DNA from: an uncultured Ruminococcus sp.
Lineage (GTDB): Bacteria; Bacillota; Clostridia; Oscillospirales; Acutalibacteraceae
DNA: 41,008 nt
Direction of reading: 5' to 3'
Assembly (NCBI GenBank): GCA_900539465.1
Contig: UQCF01000018.1
Coordinates: 1 to 41,008 of the forward strand
The translations under genes were made by a program, and so were the position numbers. This document shows positions 16,213-25,564 of the stretch, piece after piece. Numbering within the stretch: position 1 is the stretch's first letter; each line of letters starts with the position of its first letter. Below the pieces are notes generated by a model. It saw only the letters and a program-made list of their open reading frames with translations, was not told where the DNA came from and made no database searches.

Positions 16213-17175
16213 TCAGATAGAAATTTCGTGTGCGATTTTATAAAGGTCAAGGTCAATGCTCTTTTTCATATTGAGAGCTTCAAATATATCGAAGTCAACA
16301 ATCCGGTCTTTCTGCATGGCAACAACGCGGTTGCCTATGCCCTTGAGAAGAAGCTGAACAGCATAGTAGCCCATTTCGCTTGCGACAACTCTGTCTTTAA
16401 CAGAGGGAGAGCCGCCTCTCTGAACGTGACCGAGAACGGTTGCTCTTGACTCAACGCCGGTTTCTGCCTGAATTTTCTTTGCGAGCTCTTCAACACCGCC
16501 GATGCCCTCTGCAACGATGATTACAAAGTGCATTTTGCCGGTCTTCTGAGTTCTGCGGATTCTGTCTATAACATCTCTCTGGAAATCATACTCGACCTCA
16601 GGAATGAGAATTGTTGTAGCGCCGCAGGCAATACCTGCGTTAAGTGCAAGGTAACCTGCTCTTCTGCCCATTACCTCAACAACAGAGCAGCGGTCATGCG
16701 AAGCTGTTGTGTCGCGGATACGGTCAACCATCTGCATAATTGTGTTAAGGCAGGTATCATAGCCGATTGTATAATCACAGCATGCAATATCGTTGTCGAT
16801 TGTGCCGGGGATACCTATGCAGGGAATACCTCTGAGTGAAAGATCTCTTGCGCCTCTGAAAGAGCCGTCGCCGCCGATAACAACAAGGCCGTCAATATTC
16901 TTTTCTTTGCAAACCTTTATAGCCTGCTGCATACCCTCTTCTGTGGTGAACCTGGGGCTTCTTGCAGAGAAAAGCTTTGTGCCGCCGCGGTTGATTATAT
17001 CGGATACGCTTCTGAGATCCATAAGCTCCATTTTATCATCCATAAGACCCTCATAGCCTCTGTAGATACCGTAAACATTAAGACCCTTTTCGCAGCCTGC
17101 ACGTACTACTGCGCGGACAGCCGCGTTCATTCCGGGGGCGTCGCCTCCGCTTGTAAGAACACCTATGTTTTTCAT
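16213..17175 (-). CDS. pfkA: ATP-dependent 6-phosphofructokinase
   Basis: Phosphorylates fructose 6-phosphate to fructose 1,6-bisphosphate, the committed step of glycolysis. The 320 residues match bacterial PfkA. Visible motifs: MKNIGVLTSGGDAPGMNAAV, YRGYEGLMD, INRGGTKLFSARSP, VVIGGDGSFRGA (ATP/Mg), PGTIDNDI with the catalytic Asp, GYDTCLNTI, VEVMGRRAGYLAL, and LGHVQRGGSPSVKDRV. GGDG at the Mg/ATP site indicates the ATP-type rather than the PPi-type enzyme. Start: ATG 17175 behind AGGAGGAAAC; the frame stays open far upstream into dnaE but that part is not coding. The dnaE-pfkA-pcrA order fits other Clostridia, where dnaE and pfkA are commonly adjacent. Confidence 0.96.
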   Translation of the reverse strand: MKNIGVLTSGGDAPGMNAAVRAVVRAGCEKGLNVYGIYRGYEGLMDDKMELMDLRSVSDIINRGGTKLFSARSPRFTTEEGMQQAIKVCKEKNIDGLVVIGGDGSFRGARDLSLRGIPCIGIPGTIDNDIACCDYTIGYDTCLNTIMQMVDRIRDTTASHDRCSVVEVMGRRAGYLALNAGIACGATTILIPEVEYDFQRDVIDRIRRTQKTGKMHFVIIVAEGIGGVEELAKKIQAETGVESRATVLGHVQRGGSPSVKDRVVASEMGYYAVQLLLKGIGNRVVAMQKDRIVDFDIFEALNMKKSIDLDLYKIAHEISI

Positions 17176-17293
17176 TTTTAAAGTTTCCTCCTTGAAACGT
17201 GAAATAAAATCTGCATTAACCGATATTTTACAGCATTTTTTGCCGTATGTCAAACTTTTTCGCACTGTTTTTGACAAGAAAATAACAAAAGAT

Positions 17294-20200
17294 TTATTGA
17301 ACGGCAACATTGCCCTCACCGAGGAGCTTTTTGAGCTCTTTTGTGAGCGGCTCATTCGGAGAAACAAATTTTTCTCTCGGCTGCATTTCATACTTTTTGG
17401 TTGAATTGTAGTAATAATAAAGCGGTGTGCCGCCGTCAAAAATTGCAAGGTATTTTTCGGCAATCGGTTTTCTCGGGTCATTCTCATCATCAAAACGCAG
17501 GAACATTCCTCTGCGCTTCTTTTTTTGCTCTGTCTGCACCGTGCCGCCGCTTTTTGATGTATAAGACGGTTTTGCGCTTTCGGGAGGTTCGACGCTGTCG
17601 CAAATTATTTTCGGCTCTTCATCGTCACGAAGACTCACTCTGCCGTTAAAGACAAATATTTTGCCCTCTTTGAGAAGATATGAATAGGTCTGAAAGGTTT
17701 TGGGGAACACTAAGATTTCTGCCGAACCCGACGTATCCTCTGCCGTAACATATGCCATTGTGGCGTCATTCTTTGTTATCTTTTTCTTAAATGACGTGAT
17801 TATTCCCATAATTCTTATGCGCGCACCGTCGTTAAAGCTGCTCTCGTCGCCGACAACCGAGCTTATCGGCACACAGTGAAGTTTTTGCGCTGTTTCAGTA
17901 TATGCAAACATCGGATGTCCCGACAAAAACAAACCCGTAGTCTCTTTCTCCATAGCCAAAAGCTCAGAGGAAGAAAATTCTTCTATTATCGGAAGTCTCG
18001 GTTCGCTAACCTCAATATCTTCACCGGGCATATCAAAAAGCCCTATCTGACCGTCAATATTTTTTCTGCGCGAATCATCGAGAGAAGAGAGTATCTCTCC
18101 CATACCCGAAAGCATACTGCGCCTGTTTGCGCCGAGTGAATCCAATGCGCCGCATCTTATAAGGCTCTCAAGCGCACGCTTGTTAAGGTCCGTACCGTGT
18201 ATTCTTTTGCAGAAATTGTAAAAAGATGTGAATTTGCCGAGCTGCCGCTCTGCGATTATTTTTGATATAAGCCCCCTACCGAGGTTTTTAACCGCCAAAA
18301 GTCCGAAACAGATATTGCCGGAGCTGACGGTGAAGCTCTCTTCGCTCTCGTTCACATCGGGCGGCAATACCTTTATGCCCAGACGAGCGCACTCGTTAGT
18401 GTATTCCGCAACCTTTGAGGCACTGTCAAGCACACTGCTTAAAAGCGCCGCCATAAATTCGCACGGGTATCTGCACTTTAAATATGCGGTTTGATAAACA
18501 AGGTGCGCATAGGCCGCGGCGTGTGATTTGTTAAAAGCATATGAAGCAAAAGATGACATATCGTCAAACACCGCGTTTGCGTCTATTTCGCTGATGCCGT
18601 TTTTTATACAGCCCTCAACAAAAGCTTCGCGCTCTTTCTCCATAACGTCATGCTTCTTTTTGGACATAGCTCTGCGAACTATATCCGCATGACCGAAAGA
18701 GTAGCCCGCAAGAGTTCTGAAAATCTGCATTACCTGCTCCTGATAGACCATACAGCCGTTGGTGACATCAAGTATCGGCTTTAAAAGCGGAGTGCGGTAT
18801 CTTATATCTTCGGGATGATGTCTGTTATGAATATATGTGTCGATAGAATCCATAGGACCCGGACGGTAGAGAGAGAAAACCGCGATAATATCTTCTATAT
18901 TCTCCGGCTGCAGACCTATAAGAACGCTCTTCATACCTGCGGATTCAAGCTGAAACACGCCGTCGGTATATCCCTTTGAAATCATCTCAAAGGTGAGCGG
19001 ATCTTCCATATCTATATTTTCGAGTGAAAAATCCGGCTCTTTGTTTTTTATCATCTTCACACTGTCGGATATAACCGTCAAAGTGCGAAGACCGAGAAAA
19101 TCTATTTTTAAAAGCCCGAGTTCTTCGAGAGTGGTCATGGTGTACTGCGTAACGGGTACATTATCGTTAAGAGCCAAGGGAACGTAGGTGCTCACCGGGT
19201 CTCTTGTGATAACAACGCCTGCCGCATGGGTCGAGGTGTGCCTCGGCATACCCTCAACCTTTCTCGCCATGTCAATCAGCTCTTTTATTTGCTCAGACGA
19301 GTCATACAGAGCTTTAAACTCGGAGCTTTTTTTCATCGCCGAATCGAGAGTTATATTAAGCTCTCTCGGCACAGCTTTAGACACTGCATCCGTGACGCTG
19401 TAAGGCACGCCGAGCGCTCTGCCGACATCTTTTATAGCTGCCTTTGCGGCGAGAGTTCCGAAAGTGACAATCTGCGCCACATGATCTTCGCCGTATTTGT
19501 GAATTACATAATCTATGACCTCTCCCCTGCGCTCATAGCAAAAATCCACGTCAAAATCGGGCATACTTACGCGCTCGGGGTTTAAGAAACGCTCAAACAT
19601 CAAAGAATATTTCATCGGGTCTATGCCCGTTATGCCTATGCAATATGCGGCGATGCTGCCTGCACCCGAGCCTCTGCCGGGACCGACGGGTATATTTTTG
19701 CTTTTGGCATAATCTATAAAATCGCTGACTATGAGATAATAGTCAACATATCCCATTTTATTTATAACACCGAGCTCATATTCGAGTCTTTCAACATATT
19801 CTTTGGGAACATCTTTGCCGTATCTTTTATAAAGTCCGTTAAAGCAGCGTTCTCTGAACCATTCGTAATGGTCTTTGCCACCGGGCACATCAAAATTCGG
19901 CAATTTCGTTTCGCCGAACTCAAACTCGACATTGCACTGCTCGGCAATCACCTGCGTATTGTCTATCGCTTCGGGAACGTGAGAAAAAAGTTTTCTCATC
20001 TCGTCCTCGCTTTTGAGATAAAATTCGTCCGTCTCAAAATCAAAGCCCGTGCTCTCGTTTATTGTTTTATTGGTTTGTATGCAGATGAGCACCTTTTGAA
20101 TTTTGCTGTCTTCTTTATAAACATAGTGCGCGTCATTTGTGGCAACAAGCGGTATGCCCGTCTCTTTTGAGAGCTTAATAAGCTGAGGCTCTATGCTCAT

Positions 20201-20749
20201 CTGTTCTTTTAGCCCGTGATTTTGAAGCTCTAAATAATAGTTGCCGTCGCCGAAAACGTTTTTATACCACAGCGCGGTTTCTTTTGCGCCGTCATAGTCG
20301 CCGCGCATCAAAGCTTTGGGTATTTCACCCGCAAGGCAGGCAGAGAGTGCGATTATTCCCTCATGGTATTTTTGAAGAAGCTCTTTATCAACCCTCGGTT
20401 TTGTGTAAAAGCCGCTTGTCCAAGCCTCCGACACCATTGCGATAAGATTTTTATAGCCGGTATTGTTTTTACAAAGCAAAACGAGGTGGTAACGCTCGCT
20501 GTCAAGTGCATGAACCTTGTCATGCCTTGTTCTTGCGGCAACATACACCTCACAGCCTATTATCGGTTTTATCCCCTTGGCTTTTGCTTTTTTATAAAAA
20601 TCGACCGCGCCGTACATAACGCCGTGGTCCGTTATTGCAACAGAGGTTTGACCGAGCTGCTTTGCCCTGTCCAATAAAGTGTCAAGGCGGCATGCACCGT
20701 CAAGAAGACTGTATTGCGTATGAAGATGCAAATGTGTAAAACCGCCCAT
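17294..20749 (-). CDS. dnaE: DNA polymerase III alpha subunit
   Basis: DnaE-type replicative polymerase, 1151 residues, the usual length. Order: PHP domain at the N-terminus (THLHLHTQYSLLDGACRL, AITDHGVMYGA), palm with GPGRGSGAGSIAAYC, and the catalytic Asp pair in MPDFDVDFCYERRG; then thumb/fingers (ESAGMKSVL, FSLYRPGPMDSI, YQEQVMQIFRTLAGYS), HhH region, and OB fold (IMGIITSFKKKITKNDATMAYVTAEDTSG). A low-complexity basic linker (TEQKKKRRG) leads to a ~60-residue C-terminal part. In Clostridia DnaE works together with PolC. Start: ATG 20749 behind AGGAGA. It lies 9 bp after whiA. A gap of 118 bp to pfkA contains no clear promoter. Confidence 0.97.
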   Translation of the reverse strand: MGGFTHLHLHTQYSLLDGACRLDTLLDRAKQLGQTSVAITDHGVMYGAVDFYKKAKAKGIKPIIGCEVYVAARTRHDKVHALDSERYHLVLLCKNNTGYKNLIAMVSEAWTSGFYTKPRVDKELLQKYHEGIIALSACLAGEIPKALMRGDYDGAKETALWYKNVFGDGNYYLELQNHGLKEQMSIEPQLIKLSKETGIPLVATNDAHYVYKEDSKIQKVLICIQTNKTINESTGFDFETDEFYLKSEDEMRKLFSHVPEAIDNTQVIAEQCNVEFEFGETKLPNFDVPGGKDHYEWFRERCFNGLYKRYGKDVPKEYVERLEYELGVINKMGYVDYYLIVSDFIDYAKSKNIPVGPGRGSGAGSIAAYCIGITGIDPMKYSLMFERFLNPERVSMPDFDVDFCYERRGEVIDYVIHKYGEDHVAQIVTFGTLAAKAAIKDVGRALGVPYSVTDAVSKAVPRELNITLDSAMKKSSEFKALYDSSEQIKELIDMARKVEGMPRHTSTHAAGVVITRDPVSTYVPLALNDNVPVTQYTMTTLEELGLLKIDFLGLRTLTVISDSVKMIKNKEPDFSLENIDMEDPLTFEMISKGYTDGVFQLESAGMKSVLIGLQPENIEDIIAVFSLYRPGPMDSIDTYIHNRHHPEDIRYRTPLLKPILDVTNGCMVYQEQVMQIFRTLAGYSFGHADIVRRAMSKKKHDVMEKEREAFVEGCIKNGISEIDANAVFDDMSSFASYAFNKSHAAAYAHLVYQTAYLKCRYPCEFMAALLSSVLDSASKVAEYTNECARLGIKVLPPDVNESEESFTVSSGNICFGLLAVKNLGRGLISKIIAERQLGKFTSFYNFCKRIHGTDLNKRALESLIRCGALDSLGANRRSMLSGMGEILSSLDDSRRKNIDGQIGLFDMPGEDIEVSEPRLPIIEEFSSSELLAMEKETTGLFLSGHPMFAYTETAQKLHCVPISSVVGDESSFNDGARIRIMGIITSFKKKITKNDATMAYVTAEDTSGSAEILVFPKTFQTYSYLLKEGKIFVFNGRVSLRDDEEPKIICDSVEPPESAKPSYTSKSGGTVQTEQKKKRRGMFLRFDDENDPRKPIAEKYLAIFDGGTPLYYYYNSTKKYEMQPREKFVSPNEPLTKELKKLLGEGNVAVQ

Positions 20750-20758
20750 AACTTTCTC

Positions 20759-21658
20759 CTATTTTTTTAGTTTCTCGGATATTTCAATAAGCTTGTCCAA
20801 CCTGTGTTTAACACCCGAACGTGACAAAGGCTCCGAAAGATTTTCGCCGAGCTGCTTTAAAGACATATCGGGGTTTTCAAGCCTCAAAAGTGCGAGTTCT
20901 CTGTAACCGTCGGGCAAAGTATCAAGCCCCTGGCGGGTTTTGATAAGCTCTATCGCTTCAACCTGCGCAAGACCCGCCTTGACGGATCTCTCTATGTTGG
21001 CGCACTCAAAATTCACCTTGCGGTTGACCTTATTACGCATATCCTTTTGAATTTTTATGGACATAATCTCAAGTGTGGACATCTGTGCGCCCATAAGCGT
21101 GAGCATATCCTCAATATTTTCGCTGTCTTTTATATATATAACATGACTGCCTTTTCTGACGACTGTTTTTGCGCTTATGCCCGTATCGCTTATCAGCTTA
21201 TACAAATCTTGGCTGAGCTTTAAAAACGGAACGACAAACTCAAGATGATAATTTCTCTTCGGGTCGGTTATACTGCCGCAGGCGAGAAAAGCACCTCTCA
21301 AAAAGGCGGCAAAGCAGCAATCGTCCGCAAGGTTGCCTCTGTTTATTCTTAAATTGACCTGATTCGGTTCGTGACCGAAAAGATCCAAAATATCTTCTGT
21401 TTTTTCTCTGTCTGTTATTTCAAAAACATATTTTTTATTTTTTTGCTTTACGGCGCAAACGGTTTCGCCGAGACAATTTGTTAAAAGAGAATTTACATGC
21501 TCCGCCGCAAAATCATATTCGGTAGAAAATTTGATTTCTCTTTGAGAAAAGCTTTTGCCCATTATAAGTGCGCCGTAACACTCGGCAAAACGGCAGCACT
21601 CGTCCGCCTCCTGCGAGATGCCGCAAAGCTCTTTTTTAACTTCACCTGTAAAAGACAT
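20759..21658 (-). CDS. whiA: DNA-binding protein WhiA
   Basis: WhiA combines a LAGLIDADG-like homing-endonuclease fold without nuclease activity and a C-terminal helix-turn-helix. In Actinobacteria it is a sporulation regulator; in Firmicutes (YvcL) it affects cell division and chromosome segregation. The 299-residue protein starts MSFTGEVKKELCGI, contains ECYGALIMGKSFS, AFLRGAFLACGSITDPKRNYHLEF and, at the C-terminus, NRKVNFECANIERSVKAGLAQ and ALLRLENPDMSLKQLGENL with SRSGVKHRLDKL, all family hallmarks. Start: ATG 21658 with only GGGGTG as ribosome site, 12 bp after rapZ. The rapZ-whiA pair is conserved; yvcK, usually between them, is absent. Confidence 0.96.
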   Translation of the reverse strand: MSFTGEVKKELCGISQEADECCRFAECYGALIMGKSFSQREIKFSTEYDFAAEHVNSLLTNCLGETVCAVKQKNKKYVFEITDREKTEDILDLFGHEPNQVNLRINRGNLADDCCFAAFLRGAFLACGSITDPKRNYHLEFVVPFLKLSQDLYKLISDTGISAKTVVRKGSHVIYIKDSENIEDMLTLMGAQMSTLEIMSIKIQKDMRNKVNRKVNFECANIERSVKAGLAQVEAIELIKTRQGLDTLPDGYRELALLRLENPDMSLKQLGENLSEPLSRSGVKHRLDKLIEISEKLKK

Positions 21659-21670
21659 AATGGCACCCCG

Positions 21671-22528
21671 CTATTTGTTTATATCTCTGTGGCTGACGCT
21701 CACGCTGAAGCTGCCGTTTCCCAAATGCTCGCTCATCTCTTGTGCAAAGCACACCGAACGGTGTCTGCCGCCCGTGCAGCCGAAGCCTATGACGAGCTGA
21801 CCCTTGCCCTCTTTAACATATAGCGGCAAAAGGTAATCTACAAGGTCATAAAGTTTTTTCAAAAGCGTTGTAGCCTCGTCAAACTTCAAGACATAATCTT
21901 TTACGGGTTTATCGAGCCCTGTTTTTTCTTTAAGCTCCGGCTCATAAAACGGATTCGGAAGACATCTGACATCAAACACCAAATCACAGTCGGTCGGAAT
22001 ACCGTATTTAAAGCCGAAAGACATACAGTGTATTTTCATAGCCGCATACGGTTTATCGGTCATCATCTCGGTAACGCGCCTTTTACACTCGACTGCGGAA
22101 AGGCTCGAAGTATCAAGGTAATAATCCGCCACGGCACGAATTGAGCTTAAACGGTTTCTCTCCATAGCTATGCTCTTAGAGAGTGAGCCGCCGTTTTCGT
22201 TAAGAAGCGGATGCACGCGCCTTGTCTCTTTATATCTTCTGACAAGAATGGGGTCGTCCGCGTCAATAAAAAATATTTTGTATGTGAAGCCCTCGTTTTT
22301 CAAAGCCGTCAAATAATCGAGTGTTTCGTTAAGATGTCTGCCGGAGCGTATATCCGTCACAAAAGCCACTTTCGGATAAGAATCCGCCGCATTTTGGAGC
22401 AGCTTTGCAAATGTTATTATAAGTTGGGGCGGCAGATTATCGGCACAGAAATAGCCGAGGTCTTCAAGTGCGTCGACCACCTTTGATTTGCCCGCGCCGG
22501 ACATACCCGTAACAATAAGAATCTCCAT
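21671..22528 (-). CDS. rapZ: RNase adapter / nucleotide-binding protein RapZ (YvcJ)
   Basis: A P-loop protein of 285 residues. In E. coli RapZ guides RNase E to GlmZ sRNA and senses glucosamine-6-phosphate; in Firmicutes YvcJ is linked to competence and its target is less clear. Visible: Walker A TGMSGAGKSKVVDALEDLGY (7-26), CADNLPPQLI, FVTDIRSG, FFIDADDPILVRRYKETRR, and the C-terminal domain SFGFKYGIPTDCDLVFDVR and IGFGCTGGRHRSVCFAQ. Start ATG 22528. It lies 25 bp after murB and 12 bp before whiA, inside the hprK array; linking it to murB and glk puts amino-sugar/wall control together. Confidence 0.95.
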   Translation of the reverse strand: MEILIVTGMSGAGKSKVVDALEDLGYFCADNLPPQLIITFAKLLQNAADSYPKVAFVTDIRSGRHLNETLDYLTALKNEGFTYKIFFIDADDPILVRRYKETRRVHPLLNENGGSLSKSIAMERNRLSSIRAVADYYLDTSSLSAVECKRRVTEMMTDKPYAAMKIHCMSFGFKYGIPTDCDLVFDVRCLPNPFYEPELKEKTGLDKPVKDYVLKFDEATTLLKKLYDLVDYLLPLYVKEGKGQLVIGFGCTGGRHRSVCFAQEMSEHLGNGSFSVSVSHRDINK

Positions 22529-22553
22529 AAATAATATTCACCCAAGCCGAAAA

Positions 22554-23462
22554 TCAGTCGATAAGCTTTATCTCCGGCTCAAGTTTTACTCCCTTTTCTT
22601 TTAGCACTTTGTCTTTTATATATTCAATAAGGTCCATAACATCTTTTGCGCTCGCCGAGCCTTTGTTTATTATGAAACCCGCGTGTTTTTCGCTGACCTG
22701 CGCTCCTCCGATACTAAAGCCTTTGAGCGAACACTCCTCAATAAGCGCGCCGGCAAAATAGCCCTCCGGCCGTTTAAACACACTGCCTGCACTCGGATAT
22801 TCAAGCGGCTGTTTGCTTTTGCGCCTTGACATAAAATCGTCCATCTTCGATTTTATCTCTTGAGCACTGCCGTTTTTAAGAGCAAATGTTGCGCTGAGCA
22901 CCGCACATGAATTTTCGCTGAAAACGCTTTTTCTGTAACCTAGGTGCATATCGTCTTTTTTCATGACTTTTATTTCGCCCTGCGGCGTGAGATATTCACA
23001 TTCTTCGATAATATCTTTGATTTCTCCGCCGTAAGCCCCCGCGTTCATATACACCGCTCCGCCCACGCTGCCGGGTATTCCGTAAGCAAACTCAAGCCCC
23101 GAAAGCGAATGAGAAAGCGCGAGCCTGCACACTCTCATAAGAGACACGCCTGCGTCGCTTTTTATTCTGCCCGAACCGAGATACCGAACCTCTGCCGAGT
23201 CAAAGCACATAGAGACAACAACCGCGTCTATTTTGCCGTCTGCAAAAAGCATATTGCTGCCGTTGCCGAGAAGTATAACTCTTGCGGAGCAGTCTTTACA
23301 CTTTTTTAAAACGGCTTTTAATGAGTCTGCATTTTTCGGAACTATAAACAGCGCGGCTTCTCCTCCGATTTTAAACGAAGTGTGAGCGCTCATAGGTTCG
23401 TTATATGATGTTTTGCAGCCGTTCTCTGCGGCAAAGTCAAAAATTTCTTTATAATCTGTCAT
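22554..23462 (-). CDS. murB: UDP-N-acetylenolpyruvoylglucosamine reductase
   Basis: MurB reduces the enolpyruvyl group with NADPH and FAD to give UDP-MurNAc in peptidoglycan synthesis. The 302-residue length fits the short type II enzyme of Gram-positives. Motifs: NEPMSAHTSFKIGGEA, ILLGNGSNMLFADG (FAD), GLEFAYGIPGSVGGAVYMNAGAYGGEI, and EYPSAGSVFKRP with the proton-donating Ser, ALIEECSLKGFSIGGAQVSEKHAGFIIN, and the terminal Glu in EPEIKLID. Start ATG 23462 behind GGTGAG, 12 bp after the glucokinase gene. Confidence 0.96.
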   Translation of the reverse strand: MTDYKEIFDFAAENGCKTSYNEPMSAHTSFKIGGEAALFIVPKNADSLKAVLKKCKDCSARVILLGNGSNMLFADGKIDAVVVSMCFDSAEVRYLGSGRIKSDAGVSLMRVCRLALSHSLSGLEFAYGIPGSVGGAVYMNAGAYGGEIKDIIEECEYLTPQGEIKVMKKDDMHLGYRKSVFSENSCAVLSATFALKNGSAQEIKSKMDDFMSRRKSKQPLEYPSAGSVFKRPEGYFAGALIEECSLKGFSIGGAQVSEKHAGFIINKGSASAKDVMDLIEYIKDKVLKEKGVKLEPEIKLID

Positions 23463-23474
23463 AATCTCACCGAT

Positions 23475-24422
23475 TTATTCGCCGAGCATTGCCGCGCCGA
23501 TTATTCCCGCATCGTTGCCGAGCTGAGCTTTGCAGATTTCGGTCTGCTTTTGTGCGTATTTTGAATATCTCTCTTCAACAACATATTTGCGTATAGGTGC
23601 GAGCAAGGTTTCGCCCTCGTTGCAAATTCCGCCGCCTACGCAAAGAACATCCGGCTGGAAGACGTTTATGACGTTTATTATACCGACCGCAACATAATAG
23701 ATATATTTATCCACAACTGCCTTCGCCGCCTCGTCGCCCATTCTCATGGCGTCAAATGCGGTTCTGCCGTTAACGCTCTCAATATCGTTGCCGGCACAGT
23801 TCCACATTTTGCTCTCGGGATTTTCTTTCATCGCCTGTTTGGTCTGTGCTATAAGCGCGGTTGCGGAGGCATAACTCTCCCAGCATCCCTTTCTGCCGCA
23901 GGTACACTCGGCACCGTTTACGTTTATAACCGTATGACCTATTTCGCCGCCTGCGGAATTGGCTCCTCTGAAAACCTTACCGTCAATAACAATACCGCTG
24001 CCTACGCCTGTGCCGAGAGTTATCGCAATAAGATTTTTGCAGCCCTTGCCTGCGCCTGCATAAAGCTCGCCGAGAGCGGCGCAGCTTGCGTCGTTTGCAA
24101 AAAAGCAGGGCTTACCCGTGAGTTCTTCAAGCATTTGCTTTGCGGGAACTTTATCAAAGCGCAGATTGTTTGAATAATCAATATAGCCCGTCTCATCGTT
24201 GACAGAGCCGGGTGTGCCCACGCCGATAACATTAACGTCGTCAAGGCTTATGCCTGCGTCGTCCGCCGCCATGGATATGCATTTTGCTATGTCTTCAAAA
24301 ATTTCTTCGGCAGGTCTCGGTGAATTTGTTTTTGTTTTGCCTCTGCCTATTATATTAAAGTCCTCGTCAACCACACCTACCGATATGTTTGTTCCTCCGA
24401 GGTCAACACCTATTCTGTACAT
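23475..24422 (-). CDS. glk: ROK-family glucokinase
   Basis: Phosphorylates glucose with ATP. The 315-residue ROK protein shows the phosphate-1 loop VDLGGTNISVGVVDEDF, FANDASCAALGE with the catalytic Asp, AITLGTGVGSGIVI, GEIGHTVIN and the zinc motif CTCGRKGCWESYASATAL, then GGGICNEGETLLAPI. No N-terminal HTH is present, so this is the kinase and not a ROK repressor. Strong AGGAGG before ATG 24422. It lies 21 bp after hprK, so glucose phosphorylation and the HPr switch for catabolite repression are coexpressed. Confidence 0.92.
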   Translation of the reverse strand: MYRIGVDLGGTNISVGVVDEDFNIIGRGKTKTNSPRPAEEIFEDIAKCISMAADDAGISLDDVNVIGVGTPGSVNDETGYIDYSNNLRFDKVPAKQMLEELTGKPCFFANDASCAALGELYAGAGKGCKNLIAITLGTGVGSGIVIDGKVFRGANSAGGEIGHTVINVNGAECTCGRKGCWESYASATALIAQTKQAMKENPESKMWNCAGNDIESVNGRTAFDAMRMGDEAAKAVVDKYIYYVAVGIINVINVFQPDVLCVGGGICNEGETLLAPIRKYVVEERYSKYAQKQTEICKAQLGNDAGIIGAAMLGE

Positions 24423-24443
24423 AAAAAATCCTCCTGATATATA

Positions 24444-25412
24444 TTAAAAATCATGCCAAATTTCAAGCTCTTTTTCTTCGGGTACAATGTCCTCTGTCAT
24501 ACCGAGGTTATGAAGCAGCTGCCTTGCCGCGTTATAGCCCATCTTTTTTTGGCGGTTGTTCATGGCGGCGGCCTCTATTATAATCGAGAGGTTACGTCCG
24601 GGCTGAACGGGAACGGTGGAAATCGGCACCTTTATGCCGAGTATATCGGTGTACTCGCTCTCTATACCGAGCCTCTCGTATGTTTTGCCCTCTTCCCAAG
24701 GTTCAAGCTGAATAACCATATCAATTTTTTCTGTGAGCTTAACCGCGCCGACACCGAAAATGCGCCTTGCGTTTATTATGCCTACGCCGCGCACTTCTAT
24801 AAAGTGACGTATGTTTTCGGGAGCCGAACCGACAAGCGTGCGCGACGATGTGCGCCTTATTTCAACAGCATCATCGGCTATGAGCCTGTGACCTCTTTTA
24901 ATAAGTTCAAGCGCGGTTTCGCTCTTGCCTACGCCGCTCTCGCCGAGTATAAGAACGCCCTCGCCGTGAACCTCAACAAAAACGCCGTGGCGAGTTATGC
25001 GCGGTGCCAGCTCTATGTTAAGGTATGATATTATTGCCGACATACAGCTTGAGGTTGCGTCTTTTGTTTTAAGAAGCGGAACACTGTATTCTTTTGCGAA
25101 CTCCATAAAATCATCGGAGTAGTTCTGCCCTCTTGTTGCAAGAACCGCGACAGGCTTCATAGACATGAACTTTTTAATTCTCGCCCTCGCCTCTTCGGAC
25201 GAAAAACTGCCGATATACGACATCTCCTGTGCACCGAGGAACTGGATACGGTGATTGTCAAAATACTGATCGAAACCGGTGAAAATAAGCCCGGGTCTGC
25301 TGACGTCCGGCGATATTACCGCTCGGTTTTTCATATCCTCCGGAGCATAGGCGACCTCAAAGCCGTGAGCCTCTATTATTTTATCTAACGACACGGAATA
25401 TTTACTGTCCAA
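24444..25412 (-). CDS. hprK: HPr kinase/phosphorylase
   Basis: HprK/P phosphorylates Ser46 of HPr at high energy state and removes the phosphate at low, driving CcpA-dependent carbon catabolite repression. The 322 residues contain the N-terminal domain and the catalytic domain: HGVFVEVHGEGVLILGESGV with P-loop GESGVGKSETALELI, the phosphorylase-kinase switch IADDAVEIRR, and signature FIEVRGVGIINARRIFGVGAV. Start ATG 25412 with AAGGAGAT. First gene of the array; a good promoter lies upstream. A serine/threonine-kinase-like Walker A and the EVRGxGIINxxxxFG signature leave little doubt. Confidence 0.96.
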   Translation of the reverse strand: MDSKYSVSLDKIIEAHGFEVAYAPEDMKNRAVISPDVSRPGLIFTGFDQYFDNHRIQFLGAQEMSYIGSFSSEEARARIKKFMSMKPVAVLATRGQNYSDDFMEFAKEYSVPLLKTKDATSSCMSAIISYLNIELAPRITRHGVFVEVHGEGVLILGESGVGKSETALELIKRGHRLIADDAVEIRRTSSRTLVGSAPENIRHFIEVRGVGIINARRIFGVGAVKLTEKIDMVIQLEPWEEGKTYERLGIESEYTDILGIKVPISTVPVQPGRNLSIIIEAAAMNNRQKKMGYNAARQLLHNLGMTEDIVPEEKELEIWHDF

Positions 25413-25460
25413 GATTTATCTCCTTTCAAAAGAGTTGATAGACCTTATTTTGCCTTTTAT

Positions 25461-25489
25461 ATTATATAACAAAATCCTCCTGCTTCCAA
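25461..25489 (-). promoter_or_regulatory. Promoter of the hprK operon
   Basis: Minus strand TTGGAA (25484-25489), 17-bp spacer, TATAAT (25461-25466), about 50 bp before hprK. No other strong promoter was seen until pfkA, so it may drive a very long transcript. Confidence 0.7.
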
Positions 25490-25522
25490 TAGGTTTTTTA
25501 AAAAAATATGCAATGAATTAAC

Positions 25523-25558
25523 AAAGCACGAAAGAAACATTGCCGTCTTTCGTGCTTT
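25523..25558 (-). terminator. Terminator after mazF
   Basis: Perfect 13-bp stem AAAGCACGAAAGA / TCTTTCGTGCTTT with ten-base loop, directly after the mazF stop. The tail is only moderately T-rich on either strand. Confidence 0.75.
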
Positions 25559-25564
25559 ATATTT

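Noticed and set aside
23475..24422. ROK-family transcriptional repressor
   Set aside because: There is no N-terminal helix-turn-helix; the catalytic Asp and zinc motif point to a kinase.
24453..25028. 191-codon plus-strand ORF opposite hprK
   Set aside because: The minus strand encodes all HPr kinase signatures here; the opposite frame is a shadow.
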